From the NCBI RefSeq assembly GCF_014133895.1, contig NC_050729.1:620001-684000 (forward strand): a stretch of 64,000 nucleotides of DNA, given 5' to 3'. The translations under genes and the position numbers were made by a program. The stretch is from Torulaspora globosa. Its lineage: Eukaryota; Ascomycota; Saccharomycetes; Saccharomycetales; Saccharomycetaceae. A model generated the notes under the pieces. It was given only the letters and a program-made list of their open reading frames with translations. It did not search any database and was not told where the DNA came from. Positions 15,244-24,942 of the stretch are shown piece by piece (position 1 is the first letter of the stretch; every line of letters begins with the position of its first letter).

Positions 15244-17952
15244 TTAGACCGGCGGAGGCGGTGCGTTGGCCTGGTATATCTTCTCTGCAGATGCCTGATA
15301 TTTTTGTAAAAGCAGACTGTAGTTCAGTTGTTCGTGAGGTGCTGTTTCCCTGCTGAAATTGAACAATCTCTGGTAGAATCGTTGCACGATGAGCACGAAC
15401 TCTGCGAGACAGTCGAGGGACTCGCCCATGATGGAGAGATTCTTGGCTGATTTGGAGAGAGTTTTATCCGGTAGAGTGACGGAATCCATGGCAAAGGTGT
15501 TGAATTGCTTGAGGAGATCGTAGGCCATCTTTTCGAAGTTGGCGAGATAGGCGCCCGGCAGGTTGGTTGACAAGATGAAGATTTCCTTTATCATGCGTAT
15601 GCAGGTCAGCAGGGCGTCGCTGGCAACGAAGGTTTTGTCGCCTACAACCACAGATTTGCGGTGGCCGAGCTGTTTATTGGCGGAGTCGTTTGGTGGTTGG
15701 TCCTCTGTGGCGTCCGAGGCGTCCTCGGCGGTGTGGCTGGGTCTCAGTAGATCGGAATACTGCACCCAGTCCAGCGGATCGAGATCCACGCTAGAGACTA
15801 TGTCGTTGACGTCCTTCTGTATGCGTCGATCGACTATGAAGGGGATCCATTTTTCCGCGTCTATCTTGCTTTGTATGGCACGCATGTTTCGTGCGCCCTG
15901 GGCGGATATGTAGTTCTTGATCTGGGCGGCTAGGACATCGCTAAAGTATTTGGTCAGGAATTCGCCGCTCACGGCCTCACATTCCTGAATGAAGAGGACG
16001 CATATGGTGTATAGTTTGAGAAAATGATCGAATCTTAGAGTAGCGGTCAACTCACGTCGCACAGCAATAATTTTGCCCATACGTAACTGCAGGATCTTAA
16101 TAGTCTCGTTTATGCCAGAGCGGATGTCAAGCTGAATGATCATACTTTGCTGGTTGTCACTTTCCTGGGAGGTCGGCGTCGATGTTATTTCGCTCAGGGA
16201 TAAATCGAGCAGTAACTTCTGATGCCTGGAAAATCTCCTCAGCGCCTCACTGGAGCGCGTAAAGATAGTTACAAGCATCTCTTGGAACTCTGCGGGCGTC
16301 TGCTCCCTAATTAGGCGCGATAGCTTGGAACCGCTGCTGACGGACTGCTGCGATCGAGGATGCTCTCCGGCGTCCTGCTCCTCTACGGGTGAAGTTGAAT
16401 GCTTCTGTGGCAAATGCCTTTTGATGATGCTTTTCACCTCTGTAACGCATTTCTCTCGGTACAGCTCGAGGGAACTTGCCAGTTCTTCGCACCTGCGAAG
16501 TTGATGTATTAGACCTTTAACAGTTGAGATAACATCTGAGTCCATCTCAAGGAACTTCCTGGGGCTGGAGACGTTCTGAAATCTGCCCAAAGTTTCATTC
16601 ACACTTACTGATTCACAATACGCTTCAACATCTTTCAATAGTATTTCACATAGCTGCAGTGAGAATTTTCCTCCAATCTCTATCATTAAATTGGTCAGAA
16701 ATTCTCTTGCCTCTGTCAATGCGGGCACAGATTTGAGATCCACTAACTTATATGGCCAATCGGCGACCCAACGCTGAACAGTTTGATCATGAAAGTCGTC
16801 CCCCTTGATAAGACAGTCCACGGAACCTATGAGATCCAAGCACTGCTCAAGTTCACCTTTGCCATACAGCTCTTTGCATTGTTCCAACCTGGCGAGGACC
16901 TGTTTTACTTGCAATAATCCCTGTTCTAGTTTTTGCACATTCTTTCTCTTAAAAACCTTCTGCAGGCTGTCTATTCTCTTTCTTATCCTTTCCCTGTCCG
17001 CAATTTCAACCGCTTCTGTAAGCTTATCCAGCTCTGCAACTGTGCTTTCAGCCTTTTGCTGTATCTGGTCGACATCGGCCAATGCATGAAAAAACTTGTG
17101 CGATGATTTTGAGATCTCTGCAACTAGTAGATTCTCCACTGTATCTAAGTAGTAGTTGAGTCGATCCTTTAGCTCAAAGTGAGCTTCGTCCCTCCTGGTC
17201 TGATCGCCTAGGGTCAAACTGCTCAATTGCAAGTCTATTCCCTTCAAAACCCGGTGGAAAGTCCGAGGATTATCCAACTGGAAATCCTTCTCAAAATAAA
17301 AAGAAGGCACTTCATCGAGCTCCCTTGCATTGTCAGCGTTTTCGGACACACTCTCATCCGTAGCAACCTCCGGACTCGACGTATCGAATTTTTCAAGCTG
17401 TCTCAGTTGTTCCATACGTGTCATAGTTCTTAAATTGCTTGTACTTTCAAAAATGCTGCTCTCATATTTGACTTCCGCAACGTACTGCTTCACTGCTTTC
17501 TTCCAACAGTCCTCAATTACAGGTTTGCTCAGCGATACGGGGGGGATATCATTGACTGTTGGATACGCTAGCCAGTCTTTCCGCCGAGTATTCATCACAA
17601 TTTCATATATAGAATTGTTACCCAATGGCGAGTACTCCATGGAACCACTATGATTCTCCTTGTCGAAGCCAAAAGATCTGCTGTGCCGGCCCATCACAGA
17701 TGAATCGAAGCTTCGTCTTACCGAATACGAATCTAGACTCATACGGGATGAGTCCAAAGGCCTAGCATTGGATCCTGAAACACTGAGCAGATCGTCGTTC
17801 AGTGAAGTGGAATCATCTATTGACGGACTTCTGATATGTTTGTCGGTTGATTCTGGTACAATTATCTTGGGCGCCGACTCAACAGTTTCAAGAACGGTGT
17901 CTTCGGGAGCCAATATGTTGTTTGCGTGACTCTCATCCTCGACTTTTGACAT
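15244..17952 (-). CDS. VPS54: VPS54, GARP tethering complex subunit
   Basis: 902 residues (889 in S. cerevisiae). Vps54 is part of the Golgi-associated retrograde protein complex (Vps51-52-53-54), which tethers endosome-derived vesicles at the late Golgi. The N-terminal third has Ser-rich disordered sequence with repeated DSSRMSLDSYS-like stretches. Residues about 220-400 are helical with coiled-coil heptads (QIQQKAESTVAELDKL). The C-terminal part is the helical-bundle domain that binds endosomal membranes. The 3' half of the gene is clearly richer in GC than the 5' half. It sits at the YDR027C position between the REB1 and REG1 orthologues, and all three are on the minus strand. Confidence 0.9.
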   Translation of the reverse strand: MSKVEDESHANNILAPEDTVLETVESAPKIIVPESTDKHIRSPSIDDSTSLNDDLLSVSGSNARPLDSSRMSLDSYSVRRSFDSSVMGRHSRSFGFDKENHSGSMEYSPLGNNSIYEIVMNTRRKDWLAYPTVNDIPPVSLSKPVIEDCWKKAVKQYVAEVKYESSIFESTSNLRTMTRMEQLRQLEKFDTSSPEVATDESVSENADNARELDEVPSFYFEKDFQLDNPRTFHRVLKGIDLQLSSLTLGDQTRRDEAHFELKDRLNYYLDTVENLLVAEISKSSHKFFHALADVDQIQQKAESTVAELDKLTEAVEIADRERIRKRIDSLQKVFKRKNVQKLEQGLLQVKQVLARLEQCKELYGKGELEQCLDLIGSVDCLIKGDDFHDQTVQRWVADWPYKLVDLKSVPALTEAREFLTNLMIEIGGKFSLQLCEILLKDVEAYCESVSVNETLGRFQNVSSPRKFLEMDSDVISTVKGLIHQLRRCEELASSLELYREKCVTEVKSIIKRHLPQKHSTSPVEEQDAGEHPRSQQSVSSGSKLSRLIREQTPAEFQEMLVTIFTRSSEALRRFSRHQKLLLDLSLSEITSTPTSQESDNQQSMIIQLDIRSGINETIKILQLRMGKIIAVRRELTATLRFDHFLKLYTICVLFIQECEAVSGEFLTKYFSDVLAAQIKNYISAQGARNMRAIQSKIDAEKWIPFIVDRRIQKDVNDIVSSVDLDPLDWVQYSDLLRPSHTAEDASDATEDQPPNDSANKQLGHRKSVVVGDKTFVASDALLTCIRMIKEIFILSTNLPGAYLANFEKMAYDLLKQFNTFAMDSVTLPDKTLSKSAKNLSIMGESLDCLAEFVLIVQRFYQRLFNFSRETAPHEQLNYSLLLQKYQASAEKIYQANAPPPPV

Positions 17953-18744
17953 TATACACCCTCAACAGTCCCAGATCGCCGGTTCTTAGCAAACGTCGAA
18001 TGCAATCCTGTCTCTGTCCTGCCATTGAGTTCTCTCTTACATTCAATGTGCATTCAATAACTAGCTTGTACCCTTTGCCAATCCGAGCGCGAACAGACAT
18101 CGGAGGATCATAGTATAAACAGTCAACAAGAAACTGTCAACTCGCTGGCTGACGTTAGGTTCTGGCAGAAAATCTCCAGTAATTCAAGCTATCAGTAAGC
18201 ATGCTTCTCGCAAGACCACTAGCAAATTTTACGCATATATAGTCTAGGTAGCTCTTATTTCAGTCATCAAGTACAATTTCATCAAGATTCCGAAACGTAA
18301 CCCACAGAAAGCTGTCAACTTGTCGGTTTCTTGGGGCTAGAACAGCTCGTATGAACCATTTTGAGCTAGCAAATCACTATCGAATAACCACAACAGCTCA
18401 AATTGTTGCCTGATCTGAACGAAGAAATCTAGCTTCCAACAGCTTCCAATACTTAGTTTTATATTTACGGCAAACTACAATACATCAATTGTAGTTAGCT
18501 ATACTAACCGCTCGGGATTCATTTTCTGGAGTCATCATATAATTTAATCAGAGCGGACTTGCAGCTTAGGTTGGTTTCCGCCCCATAACTGAATGCTTAA
18601 GTGCTGAGAAAACAATGGTATGTCTAAGCAACGCTAGCGAACACAGAGGTCCATTTCGTCTCATGATAGCAGAGCTGATCGATTGTCTATTTTGTATAAT
18701 ACAACAGCCGGCAAATATTCATTAGACACTTGTTTGCTAGCGTT
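17953..18744. other. Intergenic between VPS54 and REG1
   Basis: 792 bases, unusually long for two genes on the same strand. It must hold the VPS54 promoter on its left and the REG1 3' end on its right. I see a small direct repeat GCTTCCAA (near 18432 and 18441) and nothing that supports an RNA gene, frame or known site. Confidence 0.4.
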
Positions 18745-21696
18745 TCATGTACCGATTGAACCTGCGTTAGAGTCATCCTGTTTACCATCTGGTTTTTTCC
18801 ACGAATGCAAGTACTTCTGCGCAAGCTCGCGGGCATTGAGCATCATTTTTTGAATGCTTTCATTCGCATCGTCGTCAGTTGCGTCGTTTTGGTCATCCAA
18901 GTGATATGCTTCCAGATGTTCGTTCATTTCGCGTAACTCATTAGAGGATGTTTTATTGACAATTCCCTGATTAGAGACTACTGACTTAACAGAATCAGAC
19001 CTCGGTGAAAAGCTGCCAGCGATAGCCACGTCGCTGGCTCCAACCTCCGCGAGCGATGATGAATTCTTAAGTCGTAGACTCTTAGACATATCTGACACTT
19101 GAGATGATGGTATTGGCGGCGCGAAGGTCCTAGGATCTGAAGATACCACAGTACTTTGCGGTGGAACAGGTTTTGACTGCCTGGAATTCGAGAAAGATTT
19201 CCTACAACCGACAACGTTTTCATCCGTTTTATCAGACTTTATTGGAGCCCTCTGTTCAACAGGAATAGCTGCATCTGATCCGTCTTCATCGTCTTCACTT
19301 TCTTCATCACTGTCCGAGTTGAATATAAAGCTTGATGACGAGGAGTTGCGCTTCAAATAGCGTGGTCTCATTCCTTTTTTCCCATTAGCAGCATGCTCTT
19401 GTGCGGTAGATCTTTCCTGATTTTTGTCAATTGCATTGACAGCTTTACCTGTGATAAAGCTGCGCGTTTTAACAGGTTGGGAAGATGTACTAGAAGCAGA
19501 GTTTGTCAAGTCTCTAAGTGAGTTTGTCTTTCCGTTCTTCCCGAAAGAAGCAGTTCTTTTCAATGACAAACCATCATCTTCATCGTCACTGCTTCGGTAT
19601 TGCGAGTCTTCAATGAACTGTTCTTCACTATCCGAGTCACTGCTTTGTGATGAATCGTAAAAGAGATTATGGGTTCCTAATTGCTTACTATATCGGCTGG
19701 GTTCCCCATTGCTCGGTGAAACTGCATGGCCTATTTCATACGTTGATGCGCTGTCAGCAGCCATAGCTGCATGAAGATCAATACCATCAGGCACGTCTAT
19801 AACATCGCAACCTTCCACCGGAAGAAAACTCGAAGTATCACCGGTATACACAGAGTTGTAATCATACATGTAGTCATAACCTCTGTAGGTATTCACATTG
19901 TGCGAGACTGCATTACCGTAACCATTGTATTCCTCGTTATCTGGATCCTCCTCGTCAGATCCATAGTTCAAAGTTGTCGCCGGCAGTAGTTTAATGATGG
20001 GGTTCAGGGGTAACCTAGAATGTACCGATGAGTTTTGAGAAGAACTATCTGTGTAGTGACTATTCGACTCGGTTCTTCGAGATATGGTTGGGTTAATAAA
20101 TAGCCCTGCATTATCCTCATCCTCATCACTTTCATCCCCGGAAGATGATGAGTCACTGCTCTCAGCAGATTGTAATGCATCCTCATTTTTTGAAGTGGCT
20201 TCTTTCCTGATTGATTTTGAAAAATAAGTTTCATTTTCATCATCAGTGTATTCACTATCGGACGTGGGTGTGGCTAATGCCATGCACTGTTCAACTCTAT
20301 CGTTAAAATGTATATGTCTGGTTTTGTTTGACTTCTCAGTCTTGAAGTTTGATTTCAAAAATGTAAACGGGCTTTCGATGTGCTCACTTGAAGGTTGACC
20401 GTCTTCGTCGGATTTTCTTTCCTCGCGCGCAGCATGCCTAGATTGTGCGTGTTGGCTGTCCGCATATCGATCATTCGAGCCAAATTTCCTTGATATCAGG
20501 TCAGACACCTTTTTAGATGAGTTAGTATCTATAGCCTGCGAACCTTGCGCTTGACTGCTGCGGTAATATTGAGCATTGACTTTGGCCGCCAAGGCATCAT
20601 AATCATCGTATACATCTTTCGAAGCCTTAACACCTCCATAGGGATCCATTACAACAGACGCATGTTTCATTTCGTTGATCAGTTTCTTTACCTCGTTGAG
20701 TTTCCATTGAGAGTTTTCGGCTAAAATCTCCGAAACAGTTCTCTTTTTCAGGATCGGTTTGGGAGTTGGTGAATTTGGTGTTTTTTTCAGTACAACTTTT
20801 GCTGGTGCCGCTATTCTCTTAGAGTTTTCATCGTCTGAACCATAACCTCTCTCAACATCACTGGCATCATCCTCGTCCCGATCACGGACAATCGGACCAT
20901 ATAACCAGGTAACGTCGGAGTCTTTCGACCAATTAACAATCTCTGGCAAGACGGTTTTTAAATGATTCCTTGCCTTTGCCCATGTCCTCCATGAAGCGTT
21001 CTCCAGGCGAGCTGCATTGACAAGGTCTTCGGCCCGCTTCTTTTTCTTCAGGATAATATACTTCCACGATTTTGAAATGTCCCATTCATTCCAATTATGC
21101 GACAGATAGTCCACATGCCTTTCAGGCTCTCTCATTAAATCGTTGTCATCCTGCGGCAGAAGAAGCGTGTCGGCATCAGCCGGCGGCGGCGATACGGAAG
21201 GTGACAGTGCGCGGGGTCGCGACTCATATTCATCCCGGTCTGCTTCTTCTTCGTCGTTTTCAAAATTGTCATTCTCGTCATTATCGCTGTAACTACCACT
21301 ATCACTGTCAGTGTTGTAGTCGTCATCGTATTCGTCAGAGTTCTCCGACGCTTCAGGGTTGTCCTGCTCCTTGCTTATACCGCCCTCGCTGGTCGATGAC
21401 TTCCCCAATAGCTTCTTTGTGGGATCAATGTAGTCATCAAAATAGCCCATGGATCTGGTTCTTTTCAAATTGAAAGTGGATCTCTCAAAACTTGCATCGT
21501 CATCCGCCTGAACCGCCATCGAAACTGATGGCCCCATATCGTCGTCCCCATAACTGCCGTTTGTTTTACTGTTGTTGCCATTGCCTGAATTTGCCGATCC
21601 ATTAAAGGTCGGCGTCGTGGGGGCACTATTCGACTTCTGCCTCTCCAACTGTGGCTGATTATGATCTGCAAAGTACGCAGCTGATTCACTTCCCAT
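18745..21696 (-). CDS. REG1: REG1/REG2, regulatory subunit of PP1 (Glc7) in glucose repression
   Basis: 983 residues from the first true ATG at 21696 (1014 in S. cerevisiae Reg1). It directs Glc7 to dephosphorylate Snf1 and keep glucose-repressed genes off. The N-terminal block DMGPSVSMAVQA and then FNLKRTRSMG and YIDPTKKLLGKS match Reg1, as does the central HVDYLSHNWNEWDIS region ending in VTWLYGPIVRD. The PP1-docking motif RHIHF is near residue 460, followed by NDRVEQCMAL. The rest is Ser/Asp-rich and disordered. One gene stands for both ohnologues YDR028C (REG1) and YBR050C (REG2); its length is that of REG1. Confidence 0.95.
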   Translation of the reverse strand: MGSESAAYFADHNQPQLERQKSNSAPTTPTFNGSANSGNGNNSKTNGSYGDDDMGPSVSMAVQADDDASFERSTFNLKRTRSMGYFDDYIDPTKKLLGKSSTSEGGISKEQDNPEASENSDEYDDDYNTDSDSGSYSDNDENDNFENDEEEADRDEYESRPRALSPSVSPPPADADTLLLPQDDNDLMREPERHVDYLSHNWNEWDISKSWKYIILKKKKRAEDLVNAARLENASWRTWAKARNHLKTVLPEIVNWSKDSDVTWLYGPIVRDRDEDDASDVERGYGSDDENSKRIAAPAKVVLKKTPNSPTPKPILKKRTVSEILAENSQWKLNEVKKLINEMKHASVVMDPYGGVKASKDVYDDYDALAAKVNAQYYRSSQAQGSQAIDTNSSKKVSDLISRKFGSNDRYADSQHAQSRHAAREERKSDEDGQPSSEHIESPFTFLKSNFKTEKSNKTRHIHFNDRVEQCMALATPTSDSEYTDDENETYFSKSIRKEATSKNEDALQSAESSDSSSSGDESDEDEDNAGLFINPTISRRTESNSHYTDSSSQNSSVHSRLPLNPIIKLLPATTLNYGSDEEDPDNEEYNGYGNAVSHNVNTYRGYDYMYDYNSVYTGDTSSFLPVEGCDVIDVPDGIDLHAAMAADSASTYEIGHAVSPSNGEPSRYSKQLGTHNLFYDSSQSSDSDSEEQFIEDSQYRSSDDEDDGLSLKRTASFGKNGKTNSLRDLTNSASSTSSQPVKTRSFITGKAVNAIDKNQERSTAQEHAANGKKGMRPRYLKRNSSSSSFIFNSDSDEESEDDEDGSDAAIPVEQRAPIKSDKTDENVVGCRKSFSNSRQSKPVPPQSTVVSSDPRTFAPPIPSSQVSDMSKSLRLKNSSSLAEVGASDVAIAGSFSPRSDSVKSVVSNQGIVNKTSSNELREMNEHLEAYHLDDQNDATDDDANESIQKMMLNARELAQKYLHSWKKPDGKQDDSNAGSIGT

Positions 21697-22176
21697 GCTA
21701 TCTTCAAGCGCCTCCAAAGTTTGTACTACCCTCAGTAGATTAATATCTGCGACGGTAAATCACCGCGTGAACGCCTAATACACTCTGATAACTGGATTTT
21801 GCTTAGTAGTAACAAGGGAAAACCGCTTAGACAATTCTCAAAGGCTGATCCTACCCAATTCTTGGCTTTCTATATGGAGGAAACACCGCAAACTACCTGA
21901 AGCCTAGATGTCAAAAACAAAGGGTTTAGTAGACCAAACTCCACAGAAGAAAGGGAGAACTGATTAATTCGTTCTACTGATCGAAAAGACCTGCTCAGAA
22001 TGCCAACAACTCGGTTCGTAGCTTATATCACTTAGCTTCTCAATACTCGTAGAGGGCCACAGGGGATGATGTTCCCAGATTTCCGGGACGCCGCCAAATT
22101 AGCTGTGGAGCGAGCTATCTAGAGAAATACTATCCGGGTAACCTCTTAAGGCAGGGTAAAGTTCATACAAGCTGTA
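21697..22176. other. Intergenic, REG1 promoter and RAD28 3' region
   Basis: 480 bases between two minus-strand genes. It should contain the REG1 promoter. I recognise no specific site, repeat or RNA gene in it. Confidence 0.35.
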
Positions 22177-23532
22177 CTATATACTGGAGGGCAGATATTC
22201 ATAGATGCATCCGTTTCCCTGGTCTGTGTTGGGAGCATTGGTCCCCAGATAAAGCCTGAGGCCTGTGGAGTTTGTCATGTTTCGCTGGATGGCCATTCCT
22301 GTGAAAAAAGATGCAAGTTTCTTGGCAGGCGGACTCTTGACGTTGGAAAATGACGTTGGGAGGTCCAGCTTGTTCCACAGTTTACCCTGTTTGGTCTCGA
22401 ATATTTGGATGTCTCCGTAGTCTGTGTTGTGTATTATGAATTTGTCCATCCTGAGCAGTCGTTGTGACGTTCTCTTGCGATACCTGTTTCTCATCGGATC
22501 TACCGGCCCGATTTGGACCGGTGCTGGCAGTTTGGGACTGAGTGGAGACCACACGTAGCATCTGCCATCCGTGCCCGTGGTGGCCAGGGTGGTGCCCGTT
22601 TCGTCCCAGCACATGTCGTTGCAGCTCTTGGAATGGGCCAGGTCGGAGCCCGGCTGGCTCAGAGCTCGAAGTTGTCTGTTGGCCATCCTCAGATCCCACA
22701 ACTGGACCTTCCCGTGAGAGGTGCCAGTGCTAACAATGTGCGGCTTGCTTGGATTGGTCTTGCAGCAGAGGATCTCGCCGTTCATCTTCCCGTGCGATAA
22801 ATTAGTGATACCGGAGCTCACGACCGTTCGCAGATCCAGTAATCGCGGATAAATATCTTCGGTGGCCGCGATGATGTAAGTCCCATCCGTTTCGGTGTCG
22901 AGCTGATTTATTCGGTGCCCCAGATCTATCTCCTGAACAGCTTCAAACGCCTCAGTGTCCCAGATCTTCACTTTACAATCATTAGAACCGGTGAAGAACA
23001 TGCCATTGTCGACAGCATACCATCTAGCAGATGTGATAGCAAAATGGTGGGCCTGTGTCTGGCCAGAGGGCTCAGTCGCCGCGCTCTGGAAGGCGTCTGT
23101 GACCGGAGCCGACGATTGACGATACATTCGGAACTTGTTCTGCCGAGTTTCAAAGTTATGCACCATCCGTGGCTCCTGGGAAGACGTCTTCATCCTCTTT
23201 GCAGGAGATATCAATACGGGATCCGAACCACGGTTTCTAGCCTCATAGCTTATCCTTTTGCTGTACAACCGGCCATCCGACCGACTCAACCTCTCGTCAA
23301 GCGCCCATAGCGATACAGAGCCGTCGTCACCACAGCTCAGCAAGAGCCTTCCCGTAGCAGTGTCTAGATCGAGACAAGTCACACCTGTGGTGACTCGTTT
23401 CTGCTTGGAATGCGTATAACATCTAGGAGCATCGTACTCAAGAATCTTGGCAAACTCCAGCTCTCGACCGCTTCTCACCAATGCCGAACCGTCGACATCG
23501 CCCAGTCTGTAGCGTGTTATGGTATGATTCAT
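22177..23532 (-). CDS. RAD28: RAD28, WD40 protein related to human CSA
   Basis: 451 residues from the ATG at 23532 (MNHTITRYRLGD); the frame is open 18 bases further only from a TTG. Seen: several WD repeats with GH and WD ends, such as FTGSNDCKVKIWDTE, TGTSHGKVQLWDLRM and ATTGTDGRCYVWSP. Rad28 is the yeast relative of ERCC8/CSA and has a poorly defined, minor role in transcription-linked repair. S. cerevisiae Rad28 is 506 residues. The middle of the gene is GC-rich (about 60% around 22561-22620). Position YDR030C, divergent from MIX14 with 99 bases between the starts. Confidence 0.88.
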   Translation of the reverse strand: MNHTITRYRLGDVDGSALVRSGRELEFAKILEYDAPRCYTHSKQKRVTTGVTCLDLDTATGRLLLSCGDDGSVSLWALDERLSRSDGRLYSKRISYEARNRGSDPVLISPAKRMKTSSQEPRMVHNFETRQNKFRMYRQSSAPVTDAFQSAATEPSGQTQAHHFAITSARWYAVDNGMFFTGSNDCKVKIWDTEAFEAVQEIDLGHRINQLDTETDGTYIIAATEDIYPRLLDLRTVVSSGITNLSHGKMNGEILCCKTNPSKPHIVSTGTSHGKVQLWDLRMANRQLRALSQPGSDLAHSKSCNDMCWDETGTTLATTGTDGRCYVWSPLSPKLPAPVQIGPVDPMRNRYRKRTSQRLLRMDKFIIHNTDYGDIQIFETKQGKLWNKLDLPTSFSNVKSPPAKKLASFFTGMAIQRNMTNSTGLRLYLGTNAPNTDQGNGCIYEYLPSSI

Positions 23533-23631
23533 TTTGTTTGTCTTAAACAACTGTTACAAGGGAACCAACTATCCAATTAACAAAGTGTCTATCTAAATAA
23601 CGAAAGAACAGTAGGACCAGCTGTGCCAGGG

Positions 23632-24006
23632 ATGTCGAACTTTCTCGATCAGTTGATTATGGAGGATGTGGCCAAACATTGCCCGCAACAGTTTATGCAA
23701 TACCACAAGTGTATCTCTAACAACCACGATGACCCTTCCCAATGTTCATACCGAAGGAATGATCTCTCGAAATGCATTCATGCCAAGGTACCTTCAGTAC
23801 AGAAAGTGATGGCTAACTGTAAAGATATAATGAAGAAGTACGAGGGTTGCATCAAGGATAACATGGCTTCAAGAACCATCAATGAAAACTGTCTAGGCCT
23901 GCTGGCAGAGCTGCGAGAATGTGCCGAGTCGCAGATGGAGAAGGATGGAGTGAGACCCGTCAATGAGATGTTTGTCTACAGCGACGATAAGAGCGGCAGA
24001 AAATAG
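23632..24006 (+). CDS. MIX14: MIX14 (MIC14), twin CX9C intermembrane-space protein
   Basis: 124 residues from the first ATG at 23632 (121 in S. cerevisiae). Four CX9C units are exact: C17-C27, C38-C48, C63-C73 and C87-C97, that is two coiled-coil-helix-coiled-coil-helix pairs. Such proteins enter the mitochondrial intermembrane space by Mia40-driven oxidation and need no presequence, and none is present. The precise role is unknown; loss affects respiration mildly. Position YDR031W. The stop lies 40 bases from the convergent PST2 stop. Confidence 0.93.
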   Translation: MSNFLDQLIMEDVAKHCPQQFMQYHKCISNNHDDPSQCSYRRNDLSKCIHAKVPSVQKVMANCKDIMKKYEGCIKDNMASRTINENCLGLLAELRECAESQMEKDGVRPVNEMFVYSDDKSGRK

Positions 24007-24046
24007 GTTAGATTAGCTATTACTCATGTACATAATCGGCACTGTT

Positions 24047-24646
24047 CTAAAACTTCTGGACAGTTTCGTAGAAACTCTTACCTTGAATCTCATGAATCTT
24101 CAATTCCAACTCAGATGGCGATCTGGAACCGTCAGAAGCTGCCAAGGCGCCCGCACCCCATGGAGAACCACCGTGGACCTCAGTGAGATTGCTCAATTCG
24201 GCAAACGCGTTCTTGTAACCCAATGGGACGTAGATTATACCGTGATGAGCCAAGGTGGAAAGAGAGTTCATGATAGTGGCTTCGTTACCACCACCGACAC
24301 CGGTAGACACGAAGAGACCAGCCACTTTACCGTGTAGGGCTCCCTTCGCCCACAATCCGCCGGTGGCGTCCCAGAACGCCTTCCATTGCGCTGGCATGTT
24401 ACCAAATCTGGTTGGAATACCGAACAAGTAACAGTCGTATTCCTGTAGAGTCTCTCTGGTGGCCAATGGATAGTCTGGCTTTGGCTGACCACCAAGAGCC
24501 TTCACAACATCGGAAGACAATGTCTCTGGGACTTGGAAGATATCAGCAGAGCCTCCGGCAGCTTCAACTCCTTTCTTCTCAGCCTCAGCTAGGATAGCAG
24601 TGTGCCCATAAAGGGTGTAAATGATGATAGCGACTTTTGGAGCCAT
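24047..24646 (-). CDS. PST2: PST2, flavodoxin-like NAD(P)H:quinone oxidoreductase
   Basis: 199 residues, the family length (198 in S. cerevisiae Pst2). WrbA-type flavoprotein that reduces quinones by two electrons and is found at eisosomes on the plasma membrane. Seen: the FMN phosphate loop at the N-terminus ([13 protein letters not shown]), the [17 protein letters not shown] segment, and STGVGGGNE before the C-terminal helix. Codon choice is biased, suggesting good expression. The position corresponds to YDR032C (PST2) and to its ohnologue YBR052C (RFS1). Two Yap1-type sites in its promoter fit oxidative-stress induction. Confidence 0.93.
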   Translation of the reverse strand: MAPKVAIIIYTLYGHTAILAEAEKKGVEAAGGSADIFQVPETLSSDVVKALGGQPKPDYPLATRETLQEYDCYLFGIPTRFGNMPAQWKAFWDATGGLWAKGALHGKVAGLFVSTGVGGGNEATIMNSLSTLAHHGIIYVPLGYKNAFAELSNLTEVHGGSPWGAGALAASDGSRSPSELELKIHEIQGKSFYETVQKF

Positions 24647-24924
24647 TGTCTTAACAGTATATTTAAATTTGAATCAGATAACTATTGCTGATACTTGTCT
24701 CCCTAAAACCAATTGAGTCTGGCAATCAAAAATACCACTTACTGGAGCCTTTATATAGCTAGCTTCCTCTCGAGAACAATGAAACTCGTCAAAGAGGGGG
24801 TGCATTGTTAGCTCATCAAAACGCTTCCTCGAGATTAGAAAAAATTACGTAAAAAATACTAATATTGACATTTACTAGAATCTCAGGAATTTGAAGGGCC
24901 CACGTAGGGTCGATTAATAAATCG

Positions 24925-24942
24925 TTAGTAAATCGTTAGTCA
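24925..24942. promoter_or_regulatory. Tandem Yap1-type sites upstream of PST2
   Basis: TTAGTAA (24925-24931) and TTAGTCA (24936-24942) lie within an 11-base tandem repeat, AAATCGTTAGT. The second site overlaps the stop codon of the next gene upstream. They are about 280-295 bases before the PST2 ATG. PST2 is known as an oxidant- and Yap1-responsive gene. An AGGGG stress element near 24797-24801 is a further candidate. Confidence 0.6.
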
